Source: Aricia agestis
Lineage: Eukaryota > Arthropoda > Insecta > Lepidoptera > Lycaenidae
Reading direction: 5' to 3'
DNA: 64,000 nucleotides
NCBI RefSeq assembly: GCF_905147365.1
Contig: NC_056406.1
Location: 8,720,501-8,784,500 of the forward strand
The notes under the pieces are model-generated. The model was not told the origin of the DNA. It was given only the letters and a program-made list of their open reading frames with translations, and ran no database searches. Below, piece after piece: positions 35,940-47,200 of this stretch. The number at the start of each line of letters is the position of its first letter. The first letter of the stretch is position 1. The translations under genes and the position numbers were made by a program.

Positions 35940-36075
35940 TCTTAATGAAAAAAAGATGTAGTACTGCAGTGTGCGAGTCCACGTTTTCAACTTTAACTGC
36001 AATTAATAGGCCTCAAAGACTGTCAATGGGTCACGAAAGAATGGCTGGTATGGTATTTCTGGCCTTTGAAAAAAA
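35940..36075 (+). pseudogene. hAT transposase C-terminal (dimerisation) fragment
   Basis: The frame contains CESTFSTLTAINRPQRLSM followed by GHERMAGMVFLAFE, matching the conserved hAT C-terminal pattern ERSFSTLRRIK...MGxERLxGLALL. Only about 45 residues remain. It lies within the CAGGG-ended hAT element, consistent with being that element's own gene remnant. Confidence 0.7.
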
Positions 36076-36094
36076 AAGATCAAAAAAGTTGATC

Positions 36095-36264
36095 AGCCCC
36101 CCTACCATGAGCTCTTATAGCAGTATTACTTTAATATTACTTTTGGATTTCGTATAAGCAAACATGATCTCTATTTGTATAAATATAAATATGTTTTTTG
36201 TTTGTGCCAAATCTGAAAGTAATATTATAGTAATACTGCTATAAGAGCTCATGGTAAGGGGGCT
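36095..36264. repeat. inverted-repeat element inside the hAT relic
   Basis: Arms of about 45 bases beginning CAGCCCCC and ending GGGGGCTG, both containing GAGCTCTTATAGCAG or its inverse, with an AT-rich centre. Confidence 0.6.
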
Positions 36265-36589
36265 GAACGAAGTTCTTCGCATTTTTAATAATATAGCGAA
36301 TCGTAGAATTCAGCTGTTTTAAATATTTTATGTTATTTTATTATTAATTATTATTTTAATAAGTTTGCAGAAACAATAATAATCTAAATATATTTTCGTA
36401 TCTATTGACTCGTATCACCCAACCCAACAATTAATTATTATTTCCTCACTCTCACTCACACGTGGATCGCTACATCCAGAAGTTTAACCATATTGTTCGC
36501 TTGTTCTTCGTAATTGAGGATTTAATAATATGTAGTTCTTAGATATAGTGCTCATACTTTGTCACAGATTTTTTTTAAGTATCTAAGAA

Positions 36590-36888
36590 TAACTATTGAA
36601 TGAATACATCATTGACCTAGAGATAAATCAAAACAACAAATACTAAAAACAAAATAAAATCAATATTTAAGGATTCGTGTTTTTTGGCCTTTTTTGCTGC
36701 ATATTGAAATTAATGGCAACAGTAGGCACTGGACATTTTTGCGAAATCACTTAATTAATTAATAATACAATTAAAACAACATTTATATTTAAAGGGGGCT
36801 CAATTACAAAAAACACAATTTTGGCCTATTTTTTATCTATAACGGTACGAAACCCTTCGTGCACGAATCCGACTCGCACTTGACCGAT
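36590..36888 (-). repeat. GGCCAAGTGCGAGTCGG-family repeat, reversed partner
   Basis: Ends in GAATCCGACTCGCACTTGAC; lacks the CAGACAGAC half. Opposite orientation to 35232-35672. Confidence 0.7.
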
Positions 36889-37904
36889 TTTTTTGCTTCC
36901 GCCCTACCTGTAACCGACGCTGCCCTACCTCAAATTTGACTCTAGCTACAGCCCTGGTTCACACTCGTGCTTACAGTAACGTATAACGCAAGTCTAGTGA
37001 TGTTCCATGCGCCATCGTTTGACGCTTATAGGAAAATATGTTCACACTCGTGCTTACAGTTCATACCTTGTTAGAAGCACTCTATAGCTTGCTATAATGT
37101 ATACTCTATGGTTTCATCGAATCGTTCCTTTGCCGTCATGTTGGCATTACTGTATGTCAATAACGTAAACACGGCAGACATGCCCTGCGAGTATTCATAA
37201 GTTTTACTGTGATTTCGTGAGAAAATCATGCCGAAAACATTAAAGAGTGGTGAAAGAATTATGGTGTTAAAGTATAGACATGTAGTCTTAGCCCGTCATC
37301 GCGTGGCTATTTTGTACTTATTTTCATACAAGTAGTGTGCGTTTATTTTCTTGAATATTTCTATTTGTCGATTATTTCGAGCACATTATGATACAGGAAA
37401 GAAAGTAAATTAGTTCATGATATCGATTAACCATAAACTTATAATATACTACGATTAACTATAGTTCAAGTGATGAGAATCCGTAAACGCACGTAAAAAG
37501 CTATGCAATTTTTATAGCCAAATTATTAATTGATGTGACATTTTTAGCACTAATGCTTTATATAGCATGAATAAGGGATTAATAAACTTATAAATTCTCT
37601 TTTTAGTTTACAAAAATACCGATTGAAAAGTCCAAAAATCGTTGTTCAAAACTTACGTATTTAATGTTAACGTGTTTGAGGCATTCTTTGACCATTCTTA
37701 TGGTTTATTATTTAGCAGAACCACACAACTCAACAATATCTAGCATTAAATGTTCACTAAAAACGTCTATTTCTTCCGTGAGTTTTAACTAAAATATCGT
37801 TATAATAATTTTATTATCCTATTCATTGGAATATTATTGCGTATTTTCAAATTGAAATGTATCAAGTTTTACATTATTTTGCATAGTTTTGTAATTTAAA
37901 CCTG

Positions 37905-38110
37905 TTATTACCGATAGTTGTCTACCCATACGCCATCTATAGCCCGTCAAAAAAGTCACGACATTAATAGAGTCGCCACTTGTTTCCGGTGTGGCCTCTT
38001 ATGGCCACAATGTACAGTGCGTCAAGAATGTCTAGGAGGCGAAACTTTTTTTTTAAGCAATAGCAACACTCTTTTGACATTTGTCCCTTTGTTGTATCAA
38101 TACTCTATGA
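37905..38110. repeat. repeat with GCGTCAAGAATGTCTAGG motif
   Basis: Contains ATAGTTGTCTACCCATACGC, ACAGTGCGTCAAGAATGTCT and GTCCCTTTGTTGTATCAATA. An inverted copy of the right part is at 43411-43515, and the left part recurs at 15236-15270. Confidence 0.6.
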
Positions 38111-38880
38111 CATAAAATTTACAAAACAAAGATTTTCAATTTGCTTAAATTTAGTTTTACAATGTGAAAACTACATGTTACTGTGATTAATATGAATAAT
38201 TAAAGTGGAATACGTGTCATAAGTGCTGAAAATTTGAAGATTTTCATTGAAGAAAAATAGTAAAACGCGAAAATATATTTCCGATTCTGATAGCGCTCAA
38301 TCGCCATAGTAGCAGGTAATTAAGCGTTTGTTTTATACATTTTGTTAGTTAATTTTATTGTATAATGTAATTTTAAGTAGCCTGAGTAAGTATTATGTAG
38401 TATAATAAAACAACAATTTTACATAAACCTTATGTTTACGTAAACAATGAACTGTCAAAGAAATCTATCATATAACGCGCCTAACAATGATTGATACTTT
38501 GACTTAGGTGCTTTGCGTAAAATTATGTAGGTATCTTAATTCTTAGATGTATATAAAATTCTCGTGTCACAGTGTATGTGTCTCCTTTAACACTTTGATG
38601 CAGCGTTATATAATATTATTTTATGTTTACAGGTAGCAGAAAAAGCATTTAACTTAATAACCACATTTTCGATTCTGATCGCTCAGAATCGAAAATGTGG
38701 ACGCGAGAATTTCAGTGATATTTTCACGTTATACTATTTTTCTTCAATGAAAATCTTCAAATTTTCAACATATTGACACGTCTTTCATTTTAATTATTAA
38801 TATTAATCATAGTAACATGTAGTTTTCATATTGTAAAACTAAATTTAAGCAAATTGAAAATCTTTGTTTTGTAACATACT
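38107..38880. mobile_element. foldback element, about 770 bp
   Basis: About 170-190-base arms: 38107-38300 (from ATTTTACAAAACAAAGATTT) is inverted at 38700-38880. The right arm begins with a perfect 18-bp-arm hairpin at 38661-38700 (CCACATTTTCGATTCTGA, loop TCGC). Spacer between paralogues 2 and 3. Confidence 0.65.
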
Positions 38881-40073
38881 ATTTTCCGGCTTAAATTTCT
38901 TCCGAACAATTTTCAAATTCAAAATTGCAGACATTGACAAATTTGACAGATAAGTGAAACAAAAGATACGAAAAACCATTTACATAAAAGAGACAGTTCT
39001 ATTTTTAAACGTATCGCTGTCTCTTTCTCCGCCTGAGCTATGACGAAAAATTTATTTTTTCCAGATTGTTCGAAAAAATAATTGAAAATGTAAATAATCG
39101 AGGTATTTACTGCAATCAAGACATGTGGTAAGAGATTCCATGTGTTTTGTTTACTTTCGAGTCATAATTGGTACATTTTTGAAACACGCACGACGTTATT
39201 TTCAATTTATTTAGGTAAGACAAGACGCAGCACGTTCGTGACTGCGCTCGATGCAGACTTAACAACAGACTTTGAAGCTTCACAACGCGCGCGGTAGTAA
39301 CATATCTGGTTTGAGTATTTCATCTAGAGATGGGCGATGGGTAAATACCCAATCTACCCACCTGGGTATTTACCGGGTAGATTGGGTAAATACCCAAAAA
39401 AGGTGGGTATTTATTATTCAGCGTACGTTTTCACATATTTTTTTTAGTAAATCCTTAGTAAAACCTCCATTAAATTCTGCAAATTTGGTCACTAGCCCGT
39501 AACTGTTCGAATAAGGCCCTTTAAGTCTTAAACTAATGTATGTTTGCAATACAAAACCATGTTTTTCATGAATTTCGGCGCGCATGTCAAAGAGTGACGG
39601 TGTGTTTTTGAACTTTTTTCCTAAATTTTGGCTTTGTATGTGTGATATTAATATTCTTTAAAGTCTACTACCTTCTTATAGTGATAAAGTTAGCATTTAA
39701 CACTTTTGGGGATTGAATAAATCGTCTTAGTGGACGCCTTCATCATTAAGGGAAACACGCGTGCGAAATTTCAAAACATTCATCCCTCCTTTAGGCTGAA
39801 CTTTTAAAAATTCTAATATACATAGGTACTCGTAATTCAATATATTTTGTTAGTAATTGTAGGCACTTAATACGAAATATTTTTGTGTACTTGTGTCTAA
39901 GAAATTATAAGGTTCCACTAACTAACCTTGAGCCTATACAATTCCAACCTCAAGGTATAAAACTTCTTTGAGGTAAGATTTTTTTTACAATTATGTTTTT
40001 TTACAATTATAGTGGATGTCTACTTCATTAGAGGAACACGTGTGCAAAATCTTGTCTGTTATATAGCCAGTAC

Positions 40074-40202
40074 ACAATGGTACGTTGACCCACTGAAGGC
40101 CACGCCATTGCTCGCCACGCCTGAAAATCGTCCGCCATCATACACCATTACTCTGTTTACACAATGGCGATGGCTCGTAGTGGGCCAGCATAGTCCATTG
40201 TG
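40074..40202. repeat. MITE inside the 4-kb hAT element
   Basis: Imperfect inverted ends beginning CACAATGG and finishing CCATTGTG, with complementary segments about 45 bases long. No coding sequence. Confidence 0.5.
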
Positions 40203-40365
40203 AAGAGGCACCTTTGACTGTAAAGGTGCCTATATATGTACAATGTACATGCAAATTAATGTATTATGCAAATGAGAACTGTTTTTGTGTAAACGCAACT
40301 AATGATCAAATATAAAAAGTTCTTGGCCTGTGCGTTAATTAAAAGAAGATTTTTTTCCCTTTTAA

Positions 40366-40444
40366 CCGTGGGAGAGCGATTCTTCGGTACGAATGGGTCG
40401 ACTCCGAAAAAACTGGCGTGAAACAGTGCTTGCACTGTGTTTAC
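40366..40444 (+). repeat. SINE family B, 5' head only
   Basis: About 78 bases from CCGTGGGAGAG to the CTTGCACTGTGTTT segment, truncated at a junction with a LINE fragment, inside the 4-kb hAT element. Confidence 0.7.
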
Positions 40445-41310
40445 TTCAACACGCAAAAGAGAATGCCGATCTTATGACATGCTCTTTGCGTCCAACTCGA
40501 CCCTTTATGATGAGGGCGGAAACCGCCAACCATACCGCGATGTACGAGCGTCATGTCGGATATTCGGTTTCATCAGCGCTCAATGCAAGTAGCTCCAGTG
40601 AGTGCTCCAGAGTTGGCTCCGGTCTTAACGCGTCTTTTTTGGCTCAACTATCTATCTCACATAGTTTCGGCTTCTTGAAAGACAGCTTTTTGTGAACACG
40701 ATACTTAAAAAATGTGGCCGTTCCAATTCTTCCAACAGCAGATCAATCGCTATAATCTCCCTCTTCTCGAAGATGATGGAGTCCTTCATCAATAGCCAGC
40801 TCATTCGACACTTGGACGCTCAGGGATTACTAAGGCTCGGCTCGGTTCTCTTGGCGTACCTAGCTCATCGTTGGCTCAGGCGATTGAAACTGTGGGTATT
40901 AGCTGTCAGTTTGGATATCGCGAAGGCCTTTGATCGGGTATGGTACAAATCACTATTATCCAAGATTCCATCATATGGAGTTCCCAAGAAATTATGCAAG
41001 TGGGTCACAAGTTTCTTAGCAGTAGTAGTTGATGGTGAATGCTCTGATACTCCTGTTGATGCTGGTATCCCTCAGGGCTGTGTGCTGTCGCCTACCCTAT
41101 TCATACAGCATATCAATGACATGTTACAGACCAACGGCATTCATTGCTATGCGGATGATAGTACAGATAATGTGACTTCCCGCATATTTCTCGGGGTGAA
41201 ATGGGGTAGACGTAACTCAGTCCAATTTAACCGCACCAAAACACAAGTCAGCGCGTTCACCACAAAAAAGTCACCAATGGTATATCCTCGTTTGGGGGAA
41301 CCACTTTAAC
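40445..41310 (+). pseudogene. non-LTR retrotransposon RT fragment (first of two)
   Basis: The frame from 40692 to 41309 carries LAVSLDIAKAFDRVW, AGIPQGCVLSPTLF and the catalytic HCYADDST, followed by NRTKTQVSAFTTKK. Segments between motifs are missing or scrambled and both ends are truncated. It is nested in the 4-kb hAT element and abuts a Jockey fragment with a different RT, so these are two separate insertions. Confidence 0.8.
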
Positions 41311-42720
41311 AATCTTTTCCAGCATGAAAATTGGCGTAAACATTTCACCAAAAATACTAAAAGAGCTACCAGAAAATGGAATCAAATATCTCACACAATT
41401 CCGCGTGTATTTTTAATAAAATTGTCTCCCCAGCAATGGAAAGTAGCAGAGATTATAATATTAATCCCCAAACCCGGAAAAGATCCATCGGATGAAAAAT
41501 CTCACCGGCCTATAAGTATTCTGCCAGTGCCCTCCAAGGTCTTAGAAATACTCTTCCTGAAATGCATGATGCCAGAAATCAGAGCTAGTAAACTGTTACC
41601 CGATCACCAAGTCGGTTTTCGCCAAGCGCATGGGACTATTGAGTATTGAGCAGGTACACCGACTGGTAGAAGAAGTTCAAAAAGCTGTTGAAAGCAAATC
41701 TTACTGTTTTTCTGGATATATCACAGGCCTTCGATCGATTATCGCATTGTGGACTGTTGTGAAAAGTTCGTAAAAAGCCACCCTTAAACTTCAACCTCTT
41801 TATAAACGCATACCTCAGCAATAGATATTTCTAAGCTAAGTATGGAGATAGTGTCACATGTCTCCATGTAATCGAAGCAGGAGTGCCGCAAGGCAGTATA
41901 TTGGGCCCTTATCTCTACCTTCTATACACATTTGACCTTCCAAGAACTGATGAAGCTCTGACAGGCACTTACGCAGATGACACAGCAATCTTCGCAGTAG
42001 ATCAAACAACCCATGGAGCATCGGCAAAATTGCAAAGAACCTTAAACGAAATATCAAAGTGGTTAAAAGATTGGAGGATAAAAGCCAACGAGAATAAATC
42101 TGTCCATGTAACTTTCACATTAAGACACGAAACATGTCCAGAAGTAGAACTTAATCGGATAAAAATACCACAGTCAAACGATGTTAGATACCTAGGAATT
42201 TATCTCGACAGACGAATAACATGGAGAATACATATATGGAACAAAAGAAAGGCTTAAGCAGCTACGAAAGCTTTACTGGCTGATAGGCAGCAAGTTACAA
42301 CTATCACTAGAAAATAAACTTATTTTGTATAAAAGCATACTCAAACCCATCTGCACCTATGGGATGCAGTTGTGGGGCACAACCTCCACATCAAACATAG
42401 AAATTCTACAACGATTCCAATCTAAAACCCTGCGTTACTGTTAAATAACTGGACTGCGTTAAATAACTGGAGCCCCATATTATGTTACGAATAGCCAAAT
42501 CCACAATTATCTAAAAATCAAGTATGTAAAAGAGGAAATTAAAGGCTCCCTCCAAAACTATTGTAAAAGGATAAAATCACATCCTAATATTATATTGGCA
42601 AAAATTGAAGAAACTCTACCAAACCAAACATTCAAAAGATTAAAAAGACGAGCCCCACAAGATCTCGGGTGCGTGCCATACAAAGAAGAAATTCAAAACG
42701 ACTAGTTCAATGTCTAGAAG
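41311..42720 (+). pseudogene. Jockey-type LINE RT fragment (second of two)
   Basis: Pieces in different frames spell a Jockey RT: QQWKVAEIIILIPKPGKDP then HRPISILPVPSKVLE (41422-41649), then a frameshifted palm segment with DISQAFD (about 41700-41750), then GVPQGSILGPYLY and TYADDTAIFA with VRYLGIYLDRRITW (41883-42257), then a C-terminal part with YGMQLWGTT and LQRFQSKTLRYC. Several frameshifts make it dead. Confidence 0.85.
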
Positions 42721-43084
42721 TCAGATCGCTAGCAGAACGTGAAGTTAAAAAAATCAGAAGCAAATCAAAGCAAATCAGATTTTATTTAAGATAGGTATTA
42801 TAGGTATCAAAGCAAATCAGATTTTATATAAGATAGGTAAATAATAAAAAAACTATACTTACCTACATATTTTTTATAAAATTTCTTTAACCAGGTACTT
42901 ATACATCGTCTATTTTAAAAGTAATTTTCGAGGGTCTTCGGCAAATCGATTTATTTCATCTCTGTGTAAGAATCGCTCATATTATCTTTTATAAGTTTTC
43001 TATGAAAGTACTAGATATTTTTTCTCTAAAAGTACTAGATTTTCGATAAAAGTACAAGATAAGATACTTAGTAGTCAACATGAT

Positions 43085-43315
43085 CCAGGGGATAAAACTA
43101 AAGATTGTATGAAAATTTCAAGTACCTACCTGTTGCTATTATTGATATAGAGCAAAAAAGGCCAAAAAAATCACGTTTGTTGTATGGGAGCCCCCCTTAA
43201 ATATTTATTTTATTTTGTTTTTGGTATTTGTTTTTATAGTGGCAACGGATATACACAATCTGTGAAAATTTCAACTCTCTAGCTATTACCGTTCTTGAGG
43301 TGGTTGTGACTTAAG
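43085..43315 (+). repeat. GGCCAAGTGCGAGTCGG-family repeat, internal part
   Basis: Contains TTGTATGGGAGCCCCCCTT, ATTTTATTTTGTTTTTGG and CTAGCTATTACCGTTCTTGAG. Truncated at both ends at the right side of the 4-kb hAT element. Confidence 0.65.
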
Positions 43316-43410
43316 TATTGAATTTTATCTACCCGCCCTTTTGGGTAGATACGGGTAAATACCGGGTAGATGGGTAAATATCCAGGTACGTGCCCATCTC
43401 TAATTTCATC

Positions 43411-44263
43411 ATTGGTCAAAGAGTATTGATACAACAAAGGGACAAATGTCAAAAGAGTGTTGCTATTGCTAAAAAAAAAGTTTCGCCTCCTAGACATTCT
43501 TGACGCACTATAGTTACTAAAATGAAAACTGTTTGACAATCAAATAAAAAATAAGAAAATGCCTCAATATTGTCAATCCTCATTCTCTATTTATGTTCCA
43601 TTATCTATCCTATCCTATATCCTTAATCTCATCTTAATCTATGTTATCTATGGATACGTTTTTTTAGAGGGTTAATATAAAAGAATTGGCTTCGGCCTTC
43701 ACTATCATTCATTAAATAGAGAAAACATAGAAATGGCTGTATGGCACTGACCTCTATAATTACACTAGACAGGCTATGCCGTACAAAATGACAGCTATTT
43801 TTTGTGCCGATTTGAAGCGCCGCGGTGAGCGTACTGTGAACTAATTAGGTACACAGAAAATTACAACCGCCATTTGCAAAATAGTAGTTCCAAGTACACT
43901 CACTACTGCTTTCACATAGCAATCAGCGCCAAAATGGCGACTTTCAAATAGGAACATTTTATTGATAGCGATCGCCTATCCAGTGTACTGTGTATTAATA
44001 AAGAGGCCGTCAGTGCTGTATGGGCAACGCTCCCTTTGCCTGTCTCGACCGGGACGAATTAAAAAAAATATATATCTATGGATACAAATTAAATTCTTGG
44101 ATACTGCTTGGATACAATAACGTCAGTTCTTCTAAGTAGTCTGTGGATACAATACATAAACAAAACCTAGTGATAAAATATAAAATATAATAAAGTTTTG
44201 GAAGTTGGAACCGTAGTATGGTAGTCTGTCTTTGGAACAAAACAATAATTTAAATTTACAATT
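43411..44263. other. 5' flank of paralogue 3, no gene
   Basis: The left 110 bases are an inverted copy of the 38.0-kb repeat. The rest, up to the ATG at 44264, should hold the promoter and 5' UTR. I see no clear TATA box or initiator that I would call. Confidence 0.4.
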
Positions 44264-47200
44264 ATGTGCGACCTTAAAATATGTAGAATATGTCTACGAA
44301 CTGAAACAAAAATGTATCAACTACAATCCTATCAGTTACAATATTACTATGAAGAAGTATTAGCTTTTAAGGTAAATTTTATAGATAAAAACCATAATAA
44401 TATTACTAAAAATGCACAAGTGTGTCTGTCTGTCTCTAACTTCTTCACACCTAAGCCGCTGAACCTTTTGATGGAAGTTTGGTAAAGAGATCAAAATATG
44501 AAGGAATATGAAGGACGACCTTACTTAATACTAGAAAAAGCCAGGATATTTTTCCTCACAGCAATACATAAGTACTGTTCCCACGAAGTTCGGTCAAGGC
44601 TGCATATATAATTATTCATTAGCAGAATTATAATATTATTCTGAGCTATCAACACCTACTATTGCGATAAAAAACTAATATGAATGAAAAATGTAGAACA
44701 AACATGAGTTCTATATTTACTTTTTTTCTTATTTTATGTTATTAGGTGACAGATAATGATGGACTTCCAAAATTTTTTTGCTATGAGTGTGCTGCAATCT
44801 TGCATAAATTTCACAAATTTAAAGAAAAATGTTACATGGGACAAAAGGTTTTACAAGAAATGCTTTGGCAGGGTTCGGTATGTAAATTCATCTAGTGCTT
44901 CAATGCTTAGTACTCACATGCATTTTGCTCAATAATTTTACTCCAAATTGAGTGATAATTACTGTGTGGACCGCAAAACTCACATATATCGATTTAGAAT
45001 AAAACTATCGAGCAATGCTGAATGTGTGGAGGAAATCCCGAGCCGCGGGTTTTGCTCTACGCTATTGCTCGATCAAGCAAAACCGTATGTGAGTACCAGC
45101 ATATGACTCCTATAAAATTAATTATTTTTATTTAAAATGTTTGTTCTAGTTTAATATCATTTTAGTATTAATCTTGTTGTTTATTACAAACAGATCACTT
45201 ATGAACTGGTTGAAACAGTGGACAGAAGAAATTTGAATTTAATATACACATTAAGTAAAGCCAGTGGTACATTTGACTATTTCATTAAGGAGAGTAAAAC
45301 TGAAAATACAAATATCTGTAAACAGACAATTACAGATGTGGATAAAAATAGAGCACCTGTTAAGTTAGAAAATGAATTAGGTGAGATGGAAGATGACTTT
45401 GCAAATGATGATTCTAGCAGTGATTATGATCCAATGGATGGCAAAATGTCAAGACCAGTTACAGTTTTTATTAAAGCAGATAACATTGATTGTAAAATGG
45501 AAGATTTGGATGCCAATGAAGGAAGAAATAAGGGTGACAAAACTCTTCAAAGTAAAAAGCGTGATGTTAAAATACTAAAGTTGATAGAGGAAGGTACTTG
45601 GGAAAAGATTTGCTTATCTGAAGAAGAAGCTAAGCAGGTAAATTGTGTTATCAAATTTTTATTATTGCTACTTGCTAGCTTTAACAATCAACATCAATAA
45701 TTGCTTAGTTATATTTAGCAATAATTATCATCCACAAAGACATGCTTATATTGGTCATGGCCCATGCGCCTTAGTTGAGAGGCCACATAAAGGGTAAACA
45801 GGAATATAATATTGTAACAGTTATGTCAAGATAAGTTCAGTTATTAATACTTATAGAAATTTTAGGAATTCAAAGCTAGATCAGAGGAGGAAAGGTATAA
45901 AACTGCAGAAAACAAATGTACAGATTGTTATAAAACATTCTCCAAGGAGGAAATGTTGTTGCGGCATAAAAAAATTAGGCACAGTGAGGTGAGGATTCCA
46001 AATATTGCAATACTTCTTACTAAATAACTTCAATATTCCAAATATTGAAGTTTATCAATAAAAGTAATAAAATGTTATTAAAAAATAAATATAAGTACAA
46101 TAATTATTATAGGATAATCAGTTGATACAACAACACAGCTGATATAATATTTTTTTTAGTCCAATGGACCCTTTGAGTGTTGCTTTTGCAAAATGCGTTT
46201 CAAATGGGACTGCTTGCTGCGCAAACATATGAGTGAGCACTACACTAAGTACAAATGCTTAAGATGCAACCTCATCTGCCCGTTAGAGTAAGTATACCGA
46301 AATATTAGTTATGGTTAGAGTTTCTTACGGCGGCCCGCGGCTCTTCACGATGGGCTAGTTTAGTGTAGGGTTGCCATCCGTCCGGATTTGTCCTAGTTTG
46401 AAGGGCGTCCGGGGAGCGTCCGGCCGGGTTTTTGAAAATGTCCAGGTGAAATCCAGAGACTTTTGTTGAGAGAAATCCAATTTTTTAGCCAGGCAGCAAT
46501 AAACGAAAGAAAAAAAGTCGCTAAGCATACACACTTTCTTTCTTCTTTGATCAAAATCAAGTATGATTTCAATGATTTAAGTTATCAAATTTTTGTTGAA
46601 AAAATTGGGACGTAATAGTAAATAGTTTTTAATGGGTGTCCGGTGAAATAGCCATATAATATGACATCGTAAAATAACATTGCACAGAAATGCCATGTGA
46701 TGTGTTAGTGTGTTTTCGCGGAAATGCATCGGATTTTCACGATGCGACGCTGCAACGCAGTGTTGAGAATTATTGTCCCTACATTATTTCTACATGTAAT
46801 TTGAATACCGATATTTAACTTAAGTTGGGTTGCACCAGAGGCGTGGTTAAAGTTAGAGATACAGTTATGGTTGTAGTTAAGGCAAATTTAACTTTAGAAG
46901 TTGAAATAAGACGTCAAAGAGGGGAGGAGGTAACACGTGTTCCCAGCCTTTTTTTATGTCGCCCCCCTAGGATTATAAAGGTAGCAATAAAACGAGTTGT
47001 TGTAATTTGTAAATTACAGTTTTAAGCGTCAAAATTAATTAATTTGGGTTATAGAATTACTGTGAGCGACTGACTGCGAGTGATCAGAAATCAACCAACT
47101 TACAAACATTAATTTGAGTTACTTAAAATACAAAATGAGCAGCTTCATAATATTTGAGCGACCTTATATTTGTTACGTCCTCCTGCATTTTTTTCAATAT

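Larger units (their letters stand above)
35157..36956. mobile_element. 1.8-kb hAT relic with 8-bp TSD
   Basis: Starts CAGGGCCGTAGCTAG and ends in the inverse with one mismatch (CTAGCTACAGCCCTG). GTTCACAC is duplicated at 35149-35156 and 36957-36964. The interior carries a degraded hAT C-terminal transposase segment and later insertions, including two copies of the GGCCAAGTGCGAGTCGG family in opposite orientations. Confidence 0.85.
35002..37111. mobile_element. outer TIR element around the hAT relic
   Basis: AGAGTATACATTA and GCAAGCTATAGAG near 35002-35032 recur inverted at 37084-37111. Between them an 85-base unit (GTATAACGCAAGTC...GTTCACAC...TTACAG) is present twice in tandem. The first unit is split by the 1.8-kb hAT; the second is intact at about 36978-37062. 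Confidence 0.55.
39325..43402. mobile_element. 4.08-kb hAT-type element with 8-bp TSD
   Basis: Ends TAGAGATGGGC and GCCCATCTCTA are perfect inverses, and ATTTCATC is duplicated at 39317-39324 and 43403-43410. An 8-bp duplication with a TAGnG-type end is the hAT signature. Subterminal GGGTAAATACCC-type motifs repeat in both orientations near each end. No hAT transposase was seen; the interior is occupied by a MITE, a SINE head, two LINE fragments and other repeats. Confidence 0.8.

Noticed and set aside
46370..46655. Possible hAT element starting TAGGGTTGCCATCCGTCCGG
   Set aside because: Left end looks hAT-like, but I found no matching right end or target duplication.
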